Positions 1 through 5,189 of a stretch of DNA of 5,905 bases are shown here, one piece after another; the stretch's first letter is position 1; every line of letters starts with the position of its first letter. Source of the stretch: an uncultured Collinsella sp. (lineage in GTDB: Bacteria > Actinomycetota > Coriobacteriia > Coriobacteriales > Coriobacteriaceae). The notes beneath the pieces were generated by a model. The model was not told the DNA's origin, did no database searches, and saw only the letters and a program-made list of their open reading frames with translations. The stretch spans positions 1 to 5,905 of the forward strand of contig CABSKX010000083.1 of assembly GCA_902478365.1 (NCBI GenBank), in the 5' to 3' direction. The position numbers were made by a program, and so were the translations under genes.

Positions 1-46
1 CATCTTGAACACCTTTCGCTCTTAACTAGGTGTCCAATTCATCATA
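1..46 (-). promoter_or_regulatory. Start region of a leftward gene that leaves the window
   Basis: Read on the minus strand, this stretch ends in ATG at positions 3 to 1. It is preceded by GAAAGGTG (plus-strand 10-17), which sits 6 nt from the ATG and makes a good ribosome binding site. A TATGAT hexamer (minus strand, plus-strand 41-46) could be a -10 box giving a short leader of about 30 nt; no matching -35 box is seen. The coding sequence itself lies outside, so the product is unknown. An alternative reading is an insertion-sequence end: the minus strand starts TGATGAATTGGACACC at position 44, and a TG terminus plus TTGGACA recalls IS3/IS150-type ends placed close to the transposase start. 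The mate end would be outside the window, so this stays a guess. Confidence 0.4.
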
Positions 47-103
47 CCCACTCCAGACTCGGTGCTTTGATTCCTGTCCATCAACTCGGTACCTTTGACG
101 ACA

Positions 104-139
104 GAACCCCCGGCAGCTCTTCGCAACTGCCGGGGGTTC
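104..139. terminator. Strong GC-rich hairpin, possible terminator without a U-tract
   Basis: GAACCCCCGGCAG (104-116) pairs perfectly with CTGCCGGGGGTTC (127-139), a 13-bp stem around a 10-nt loop. The stem is as strong as that of an intrinsic terminator, but neither strand carries a run of T after it: the plus strand continues CGCGGAAAAGG and the minus strand TGTCGTCAAAGG. It may be a weak or factor-assisted terminator, an RNA stabiliser, or a leader structure. Its position between two apparently divergent genes leaves no obvious gene for it to end. CTGCCGG of its arm recurs in the palindrome at 329-338. Confidence 0.4.
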
Positions 140-313
140 CGCGGAAAAGGGGGACATGATCCTCAAGCGAACGGCAAAGGGGCAAACCGTTTTCGCTCAA
201 CTGCTTTATGCCCCTCGGCTGGCGGCTCAATCAGTGCATGCCGCGCCCACACAAAGCCGCTACACCTGTGACGGAGCTGTGAAGTGGTATCTATCGTTGG
301 TGCAGGACATGCC

Positions 314-396
314 AAGGAGTGTCCTAAACTGCCGGCAGATAAGGAACGTCCCTAAGTGCCAGACTCGGGTGGGACTTTTGTCCCATTTGACGTTCC
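314..396 (+). repeat. Tandem intergenic repeat units with a nested hairpin
   Basis: Two related units stand in tandem with a period of 27: AAGGAGTGTCCTAAACTGCC (314-333) and AAGGAACGTCCCTAAGTGCC (341-360). The second unit shares the exact 11-mer AGGAACGTCCC with the minus strand of the element at 2501-2543. From the second unit the RNA could fold: GGAACGTC (343-350) pairs with GACGTTCC (389-396), enclosing an inner hairpin TGGGAC-TTTT-GTCCCA (370-385). GTCCC (348-352) could also pair with GGGAC (371-375), a competing arrangement. This is typical of REP/BIME-like intergenic elements, though I cannot assign it to a named family. It ends 80 nt before the DUF2207 start codon, so it may lie in that gene's leader. 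Confidence 0.6.
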
Positions 397-462
397 GTTG
401 GCCCAGATATTCGTCATGCGTACCCGCAAACGTGGGACAATGGCGCTGTTGGTTTTACAGAC

Positions 463-468
463 AAAGGA
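463..468 (+). promoter_or_regulatory. Ribosome binding site that sets the DUF2207 start
   Basis: AAAGGA lies 7 nt before the ATG at 476. The same frame is open back to a GTG at 356, but that start would sit inside the repeat element and would put 40 non-hydrophobic residues ahead of an otherwise perfect signal peptide. The ATG at 476 is therefore preferred. Confidence 0.8.
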
Positions 469-475
469 TGTGCCT

Positions 476-2419
476 ATGAACACCCTCGCCGCCAAAGTCA
501 GCCGGCAGCGCCGCCCGTTTGCGCGATTTGTTTCCATTTGCGCGCTCGTCGCGTGCGCACTGCTGCTGTTGCCCGCCGTTGCACGTGCCGACGGCTACTC
601 CATGACCCAAACCTATATCGGTGCCACGGTCGAGGCCGACGGCTCGCTGACCGTTGTCGAGGGACGCCAGTTTGATTTCGATGACGACATCAACGGCGTG
701 TTTTGGGAGATCAATACAGGCTCTAACCAGCAGGGCGGCGCGGCGGGCGTCAATGTGCTGAGCGTCGAGGAAGACGACACCGCGTTTAACAAGGTCGACA
801 GCGCAAACAAAGGCGACAACGGCGTCTATACGGTTGAGCAGTCCGACAGCGGCGTAAGAATCAAGGTGTTCAGCCCCCACGAGAGCGGCGACAGCGCGAT
901 CTATTACGTGAGTTACACCATGACCGGTGCGGTTATGAACTGGTCCGATACCGCCGAGCTCTACTGGAAGTTTGTGGGCGACGGCTGGTCTGCGGATTCC
1001 GATGATGTCGAGATGGAAGTGTGCTTCGCAAATGCCGCCGCCGGGACGGCGGCCGTCAAGGGCGATAACTTCCGCGCATGGGGCCACGGCCCGCTGACGG
1101 GCGACGTATCGCTCGATGCGGATGAACCCATGGTCACCTATACCATTCCCTGCGTGCATCAGGGCGAATTCGCCGAGGCGCGCATCACCTTCCCCAGCGA
1201 TTGGGTGCCTTGGCTTTCCGCTTCGAGCGAGGAGCGCATGCCGACAATCCTGAGCGAGGAGAAGGCATGGGCCGACGAGGCTAACGCCCGCCGCGCTCAC
1301 GCTCGCATGATTGCCAATGTACTTGCCGTACTAAGTGTTGTCGCGGCGGTGGCCTTTACCGGCACAATCGTTGTGCTCAAGCTGCGCCGCCGCAAGCCCA
1401 AGCCGCTTTTCCAGGACGAATATTTCCGCGCTGTGCCTTCGGCCGACCATCCCGCTGTGCTTTCGGCCCTCATGAGCTGGAACGAGGTGCCCGATCAGGC
1501 ATATATCGCCACGCTCATGAAGCTCACCGACGACCGTGTGATTAAGCTGGAGCAGGCGACCGTGACTAAGGCTAAGAAGGGTCTGTTGGGGCGTGAAAAA
1601 GAAGAGCAGACGTATCGCGTGACGGTGAGTGATGCGGGCTGGAAGTCGGCCAAGGGCATTGACCACATGGTGCTCAAGGTCTTCTTTGCCGGTGCTAAGC
1701 CCGACGAGAACGGCGATCGCTCGCGCACGTTCGACGAGCTGCAGCACTACGTCAAGCAGCACGCTACACCCGTGGGCGACAAGCTCGAGGACTATCAGAA
1801 CACCGTTAAGGGCAAGCTGGCCGATAGCGAGTACATTGCCTCGGACGGCATTGTCGCAATGGTGTTTTGCCTGGTTCTTGGTATTCTGATCGCCTGTATT
1901 CCCGCGGGATCCATCTTCTTTACCGACGGCGCACAGGCGAACATTATCGCCGCGGTTATCTCGGTGCCGATTGTGCTGGTGGGTATTGGCGTGGGCCTTA
2001 CGTTCCGCCGCTTTACGCCGGAGGGCGCCGAGGTGGCGGCTCGCTGCAAGGCGCTCAAGCATTGGCTTGAGGATTTCACGCGTCTAAAGGAAGCCGTCCC
2101 CGGCGATCTGGTCCTGTGGAATAAACTTCTGGTGATGGGTGCGGCGCTGGGTGTTTCGAAGGAAGTCCTGCGTCAGCTTGCCGAGGCTGTTCCTCCCGAG
2201 GTGCGCGAGGCCGACGGTTTCTACGACAATTACCCCTGCTACTGGTGGTACTACCATCATTACGGTACCGAGTCGCCGCTCGATTCGTTCGACGGCGTGT
2301 ATCACGAGAGCATCCGTGAGCTCGCGTCGAGCTCGGACAGCTCGGGCGGCGGCGGAGGCGGCGGCTTCTCGGGCGGCGGAGGCGGCGGCGTCGGCGGAGG
2401 CGGCGGCGGAACGTTCTAA
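476..2419 (+). CDS. DUF2207 family membrane protein with glycine-rich tail
   Basis: This 647-residue protein matches the DUF2207 type of predicted membrane protein, whose biochemical role is not established. Residues 1-38 form a Sec signal peptide: basic start, hydrophobic core from F18 to P33, and likely cleavage after A36-R37-A38. Residues 39 to about 275 are a mostly beta, acidic outer domain. A membrane helix spans about 278-301, followed by the basic stop RRRK (304-307) and a cytoplasmic part, about 302-456, rich in Lys and Asp. Two more helices follow (about 457-481 and 487-509), then a conserved-looking region 511-575 (TPEGAEVAARCKALKHWLED onwards) that is typical of the family. An aromatic cluster (582-596, with Y, W and H) leads into the tail 624-647, where 19 of the last 24 residues are Gly. 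With the signal cleaved, the tail is predicted to be cytoplasmic. The gene has its own ribosome binding site and terminator, so it is probably monocistronic. Family assignment is from recalled architecture, not a profile search. Confidence 0.88.
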   Translation: MNTLAAKVSRQRRPFARFVSICALVACALLLLPAVARADGYSMTQTYIGATVEADGSLTVVEGRQFDFDDDINGVFWEINTGSNQQGGAAGVNVLSVEEDDTAFNKVDSANKGDNGVYTVEQSDSGVRIKVFSPHESGDSAIYYVSYTMTGAVMNWSDTAELYWKFVGDGWSADSDDVEMEVCFANAAAGTAAVKGDNFRAWGHGPLTGDVSLDADEPMVTYTIPCVHQGEFAEARITFPSDWVPWLSASSEERMPTILSEEKAWADEANARRAHARMIANVLAVLSVVAAVAFTGTIVVLKLRRRKPKPLFQDEYFRAVPSADHPAVLSALMSWNEVPDQAYIATLMKLTDDRVIKLEQATVTKAKKGLLGREKEEQTYRVTVSDAGWKSAKGIDHMVLKVFFAGAKPDENGDRSRTFDELQHYVKQHATPVGDKLEDYQNTVKGKLADSEYIASDGIVAMVFCLVLGILIACIPAGSIFFTDGAQANIIAAVISVPIVLVGIGVGLTFRRFTPEGAEVAARCKALKHWLEDFTRLKEAVPGDLVLWNKLLVMGAALGVSKEVLRQLAEAVPPEVREADGFYDNYPCYWWYYHHYGTESPLDSFDGVYHESIRELASSSDSSGGGGGGGFSGGGGGGVGGGGGGTF

Positions 2420-2433
2420 CGGTCGTAAGCTAT

Positions 2434-2480
2434 GGGATGGGCTTTTCTCGACAGCCGTCGGGGAAAGCCCATCCCTTTTT
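2434..2480 (+). terminator. Intrinsic terminator of the DUF2207 gene
   Basis: GGGATGGGCTTT (2434-2445) pairs perfectly with AAAGCCCATCCC (2464-2475). Pairing continues inward, including two G-T wobbles, to the four-base loop AGCC (2453-2456), making a stem of 19 pairs. It is followed by TTTTT (2476-2480) and starts 14 nt after the stop codon. The reverse strand lacks a T-run after the stem, so it should work mainly in the plus direction. Confidence 0.93.
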
Positions 2481-2500
2481 ATGCGCTACCTACGAAGACT

Positions 2501-2543
2501 GTCCCCAACGACTAGTCACTGGGGACGTTCCTAAATGACTAGG
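2501..2543 (-). repeat. Second copy of the intergenic GGAACGTCCC repeat
   Basis: GTCCCCA (2501-2507) and TGGGGAC (2520-2526) form a 7-bp stem whose loop contains the perfect palindrome GACTAGTC (2510-2517). The motif AACGACTAG in the loop returns as AATGACTAG (2534-2542). On the minus strand the element reads AGGAACGTCCCCAGTGACTAG, matching AGGAACGTCCCTAAGTGCCAG at 342-362 with an exact 11-base core. It lies between the two convergent genes, just past the DUF2207 terminator and 14 bp before the acetyltransferase stop codon. It is probably a dispersed REP-like element; there is no T-run on either side to make it a terminator. Confidence 0.6.
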
Positions 2544-2557
2544 TATGGCTGCTGGGC

Positions 2558-3199
2558 CTAGGCTGTTAGGTCGAGTTCGTAGAGGAAGCTTTCGCGCGGC
2601 ATGTCGTGACGGCGCTCTTCGCGGTTGGCGCGGTGCGTGGCCGTGCGCTTAAAGCCATGCAGCTCGTAGAACTTCCACGAGCAGTTGGAGTCGGTGTACA
2701 GGTGCGCCCTCGTCGCCCCGCGCGAGGATAGGTACGAGACTGCGGCGTCGAGCAACACCGAGCCAACGCCCAGGCCATGGACGTCGCGATCTACGGCAAG
2801 CAGCGTGACCTCGTTGTCGTGTGGCAACGGGCTGCTTTCGAGCAGGCGGTTGTTGGTTCGGATGGTTGCGCGCACAAACGAGAGATACTCGGCGCAGGCA
2901 TCGGGCTCCAGCTCGCGCATTTGCGATAGCAGTGCGCGTTCGGTATCCAGCCAATGTTCCTTAACGGTGGCGCCGGAGCTCTGTCCCGCACGCGCGAGCG
3001 CAATGCCGCGCGCCTGACCGTCGATTACGGCAACTTGCGAAAACGTCGAAGACGAAAGGCAGTAGGCAAGGTCGCACGCGGCCTCGAGGCGGTTGTACTC
3101 ATCGTTATCCGAATTGTCATGCCAAAGCTGCTGTAGAATCAGCGCGATGGCGTCGAAGTCTTCGGTATCAAACGGTCGGTAGAGAACCCGCGAGACCAT
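2558..3199 (-). CDS. GNAT family N-acetyltransferase
   Basis: The 213-residue protein is a likely acetyl-CoA-dependent acyltransferase of the GNAT superfamily; its substrate cannot be told from sequence. The C-terminal half carries the family core: motif A is the strand V131-TLLAVDR-D139 followed by the pyrophosphate-binding loop HGLGVG (141-146) and helix 147-160. Motif B is LYTD (167-170) leading to WKFYELHGF (175-183), where Y178 is in the usual place of the general acid. The N-terminal half (1-125) is less conserved, and it is longer than the smallest GNAT proteins of about 150 residues. No signal peptide or membrane helix is seen, so it should be cytoplasmic. The minus-strand ATG at 3199 follows AAAGAGG with a 4-nt gap. 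The gene faces the DUF2207 gene tail to tail and is divergent from purH, so it is transcribed alone. A possible -10 box, CATAAT, lies on the minus strand at 3260-3265. A clear terminator after its stop was not seen. Confidence 0.85.
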   Translation of the reverse strand: MVSRVLYRPFDTEDFDAIALILQQLWHDNSDNDEYNRLEAACDLAYCLSSSTFSQVAVIDGQARGIALARAGQSSGATVKEHWLDTERALLSQMRELEPDACAEYLSFVRATIRTNNRLLESSPLPHDNEVTLLAVDRDVHGLGVGSVLLDAAVSYLSSRGATRAHLYTDSNCSWKFYELHGFKRTATHRANREERRHDMPRESFLYELDLTA

Positions 3200-3357
3200 G
3201 GTGCCTCTTTCTTTTGCGGATGCATATCGAGCACAGTTCTACCACGCTATTGGCATCTAATTATGGTGCCCCTGTGTTCCATGAACTCACCGTGCCCGGT
3301 GCCGTGCCCATCCCCTCCGCTCGCAAACTTTTTCTGCATATGCGCCCGTTGCGGGGT

Positions 3358-3378
3358 GCATCGATGCGCTCGATGCGC
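3358..3378. repeat. Short tandem repeat and palindrome upstream of purH
   Basis: TCGATGCGC occurs twice back to back (3361-3369 and 3370-3378), and the first copy overlaps a perfect 10-bp palindrome GCATCGATGC (3358-3367). It directly precedes the inverted repeat at 3381-3402. It may be part of a regulator binding region or chance in GC-rich DNA. Confidence 0.35.
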
Positions 3379-3380
3379 TA

Positions 3381-3402
3381 CATTGAATCAGTATTTTCAA
3401 TG
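3381..3402. promoter_or_regulatory. Inverted repeat, possible operator of purH
   Basis: CATTGAA (3381-3387) and TTCAATG (3396-3402) form a perfect 7-bp inverted repeat with an 8-nt AT-rich spacer, 74 nt before the purH start codon. It stands out as the AT-rich island in a GC-rich gap. Such dyads often bind dimeric regulators and could overlap the purH promoter. No named regulator motif (for example a PurR box) was recognised. It could also be a small RNA hairpin. Confidence 0.4.
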
Positions 3403-3476
3403 CCGCTGCGCGAGCGCTGCAGATCGACGTATCACCGGCTCACAGAGCACGGCGGCGTACCAGACAGGAGGACTGC

Positions 3477-5084
3477 ATGGGATCTGATGTGAAGATCGCA
3501 CGCGCGTTGATCTCGGTTACCGATAAGACGGGCGTCGTCGATTTCGCACGGACGCTGGTCGATGACTTTGGCGTCGAGATCATCTCTACGGGCGGCACGG
3601 CTCGTGCCATCGAGGACGCGGGCGTTCCCGTAACCCCCATCGAGGAGTTCACGGGCTATCCCGAGATGATGGACGGCCGCGTTAAGACCCTGCACCCCAA
3701 GGTTCACGGCGCGCTGCTGGCCCGCCGCGATTCCGAGCAGCACATGCAGGAGGCGGCACAGCACGGCATTAAGCTGATCGACCTGGTCGTCGTCAACCTG
3801 TACGAGTTCGAGAAGACCGTCGCCAACCCCGAGGTCACCTTCGCGGATGCCATCGAGCACATCGACATCGGCGGTCCCTCCATGCTGCGCTCTGCCGCCA
3901 AGAACGCCGCGAGCGTTACCGTCATCTCCGACCCGGCCGACTATGATGCCGTCCTGGCCGAGATGCGCGAGACCGGTGGCTGCACCACGCTTTCCACCCG
4001 TCGTCGCCTGCAGGTGAAGGTCTACCAGACCACCGCCGCCTACGACACGGCTATCTCCCGTTGGCTTGCCGCCCAGGCAAGCGACGTGGCGGACACCTCT
4101 GCCAAGCTCGAGATCTCGCTGGAGAAGGTCGACGACCTGCGCTATGGCGAGAACCCGCAGCAAAAGGCCACGGTCTATCGCTTTGCCGAGGGTTGCGAGA
4201 ATACCGCGAGCTCGCAGTTCCCGCTCGTGGGCTCCGAGCAGATCCAGGGCAAGCCGCTCAGCTACAACAACTATCTGGATGCCGACGCCGCTTGGAACCT
4301 GGTCCGCGAGTTCGACGAGCCGGCCTGCGTGATCCTCAAGCATCAGAACCCCTGCGGCTCCGCCGTTGCCGAGGGCATCACGGCCGCCTACGACCGCGCC
4401 TTCGCCTGCGATCCCAAGAGCGCCTTTGGCGGCATCATCGCCTGCAACCGCGAGGTTCCCTATGAGCTGGTTGAGCACTTTGCCGATCAGAACAAGCAGT
4501 TCGTCGAGGTTATCATCGCTCCGAGCTACACTGCCGAGGCGCTCGAGCGCATGGCCAAGCGCCCCAACCTGCGCGTGCTGGCCACCGGCGGCGTGGACCA
4601 CGGCGCCCAGGTGGAGCTGCGCTCCGTCGACGGCGGCATGCTGGTGCAGGAGGTCGACCACGTGACCGAGGATCCTGCGACCTTTACGTTCCCCACCGAC
4701 CGCAAGCCCACCGACGCCGAGATGGCCGAGCTCGAGTTTGCCTGGAAGGTCTGCAAGGGCGTCAAGTCCAACGCCATCCTGGTCTCCAAGGGTAAGGCCG
4801 GCATTGGCATGGGCCCGGGTCAGCCTAACCGCGTTGACTCCGCACTGCTTGCCTGCGAGCGCGCCGAGGACTTCTGCGAGCGCGAGGGCGTGGAGAAGGG
4901 CGGCTTTGCCTGCGCAAGCGACGCATTCTTCCCGTTCCGCGACAATGTTGACGTGCTTGCCGCGCACGGCGTGACCTGCATCATCCAGCCCGGCGGCTCC
5001 AAGCGCGACGACGAGAGCATCCAGGCCTGCAACGAACACAATATCGCTATGGTCTTCACCGGTGCCAGGCATTTCCGTCACTAA
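3477..5084 (+). CDS. purH: Bifunctional AICAR transformylase / IMP cyclohydrolase
   Basis: PurH performs the last two steps of de novo purine synthesis: formylation of AICAR with 10-formyltetrahydrofolate to FAICAR (EC 2.1.2.3), then ring closure to IMP (EC 3.5.4.10), in the cytoplasm. At 535 residues it has the usual full length. The N-terminal MGS-like cyclohydrolase domain (about 1-150) shows SVTDKTG (13-19), STGGTA (37-42), the MDGRVKTLHPKVHG block (65-78) and DIGGPSMLRSAAKN (130-143). The transformylase part shows LRYGENPQQKA (221-231), LSYNNYLDADAA (261-272), the catalytic Lys-His pair at K288-H289 followed by NPCG, SAFGGII (315-321), KSNAI (430-434) and the typical C-terminus with RHFRH. 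Departures from common bacterial forms include LYEF for LYPF (108-111), GPGQPNRVDS for GAGQMSRVDS (446-455) and QPGGSKRD for QPGGSIRD (504-511). The start follows AGGAGGA with a 4-nt gap. No other pur gene is adjacent, and a terminator follows, so it is probably expressed alone. Confidence 0.97.
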   Translation: MGSDVKIARALISVTDKTGVVDFARTLVDDFGVEIISTGGTARAIEDAGVPVTPIEEFTGYPEMMDGRVKTLHPKVHGALLARRDSEQHMQEAAQHGIKLIDLVVVNLYEFEKTVANPEVTFADAIEHIDIGGPSMLRSAAKNAASVTVISDPADYDAVLAEMRETGGCTTLSTRRRLQVKVYQTTAAYDTAISRWLAAQASDVADTSAKLEISLEKVDDLRYGENPQQKATVYRFAEGCENTASSQFPLVGSEQIQGKPLSYNNYLDADAAWNLVREFDEPACVILKHQNPCGSAVAEGITAAYDRAFACDPKSAFGGIIACNREVPYELVEHFADQNKQFVEVIIAPSYTAEALERMAKRPNLRVLATGGVDHGAQVELRSVDGGMLVQEVDHVTEDPATFTFPTDRKPTDAEMAELEFAWKVCKGVKSNAILVSKGKAGIGMGPGQPNRVDSALLACERAEDFCEREGVEKGGFACASDAFFPFRDNVDVLAAHGVTCIIQPGGSKRDDESIQACNEHNIAMVFTGARHFRH

Positions 5085-5113
5085 GTTTCGCTCCGGGACA
5101 AAATAATCTCCGC

Positions 5114-5149
5114 AAAAGACGGCTGCTCCGTTTGGAGGGCCGTCTTTTT
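5114..5149 (+). terminator. Intrinsic terminator of purH
   Basis: AAAAGACGGC (5114-5123) pairs perfectly with GCCGTCTTTT (5139-5148). An inner stem CTCC-GTTT-GGAG (5126-5137) continues the helix after a small bulge. The T-run at 5145-5149 is partly inside the stem. It begins 29 nt after the purH stop and ends 40 nt before the next start codon, which separates the two genes' transcripts. Confidence 0.9.
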
Positions 5150-5151
5150 GG

Positions 5152-5182
5152 TATAAGAGGACGGAATGACTAACACGAAAGG
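5152..5182 (+). promoter_or_regulatory. Candidate promoter and ribosome binding site of the last gene
   Basis: TATAAG (5152-5157) resembles a -10 box right after the purH terminator; no good -35 box lies 16-18 nt upstream. In-frame ATG codons occur at 5166, 5184 and 5190. GAAAGG (5177-5182) is 7 nt before the ATG at 5190 and would be the best ribosome binding site. AAGAGGA (5155-5161) is 4 nt before 5166 but overlaps the -10 candidate, so the start at 5190 is preferred. Confidence 0.4.
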
Positions 5183-5189
5183 TATGACC

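Larger units (their letters stand above)
47..475. other. Intergenic region with hairpins and repeats, no convincing gene
   Basis: About 430 bp lie between the leftward start at the window edge and the DUF2207 start codon. An open frame at 156-479 exists, but its product resembles nothing I know, it has a poorly spaced GGGGG site, and it runs through the structured repeats into the next gene's ribosome binding site. The region holds a loose direct repeat, ACTCGGT followed by TTTGA (57-70 and 84-98, period 27), the 104-139 hairpin, a perfect 10-bp palindrome CTGCCGGCAG (329-338), and the repeat block at 314-396. TTGACG (387-392) could be a -35 box, but the best following hexamer is TATTCG at 15 nt, so no promoter is called. 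Positions 160-310 hold nothing I can name. Confidence 0.5.
3200..3476. other. Divergent promoter region between acetyltransferase and purH
   Basis: This 277-bp gap must hold the start signals of both flanking genes. On the minus strand CATAAT (3260-3265) is the best -10 candidate, without a good -35 partner. On the plus strand AT-rich patches occur at 3328-3342 and 3379-3400, but no consensus -35/-10 pair with 16-18 nt spacing was found. I looked for a ZTP (pfl) riboswitch, which is known ahead of purH genes in some bacteria, and did not see its conserved blocks. The purH ribosome binding site AGGAGGA is at 3466-3472. Confidence 0.5.

Noticed and set aside
387..413. TTGACG with TATTCG as the DUF2207 promoter
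   Set aside because: The spacing is only 15 nt, the second hexamer is a poor match, and TTGACG overlaps an arm of the repeat hairpin.
356..475. 40-residue N-terminal extension of the DUF2207 protein from a GTG start
   Set aside because: AAAGGA at 463-468 and a perfect signal peptide from the ATG at 476 support the shorter form.
156..479. 107-codon plus-strand frame upstream of the DUF2207 gene
   Set aside because: It crosses the repeat element and the next gene's ribosome binding site, has its G-run only 2 nt from the ATG, and resembles no protein I know.
455..1300. 281-codon minus-strand frame opposite the DUF2207 gene
   Set aside because: It is a shadow of the real gene with the same codon-bias cause; no ribosome binding site or known motif was noticed.
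1331..2062. 243-codon minus-strand frame opposite the DUF2207 gene
   Set aside because: The sense frame encodes clear membrane helices and family-type sequence; the antisense product is low in sense, rich in H and R, and typical of a shadow frame.
2556..2563. Palindrome GCCTAGGC over the acetyltransferase stop codon
   Set aside because: It is only 8 bp, with no partner or context to suggest a function.
3200..3476. ZTP (pfl) or other purine-related riboswitch ahead of purH
   Set aside because: The conserved sequence blocks of the ZTP motif are not visible, and there is no leader terminator with a T-run.
3214..3492. Plus-strand frames of 92 and 74 codons across the purH upstream region
   Set aside because: They overlap the purH start, show no good ribosome binding site and give Cys/Arg-rich products with no known likeness.
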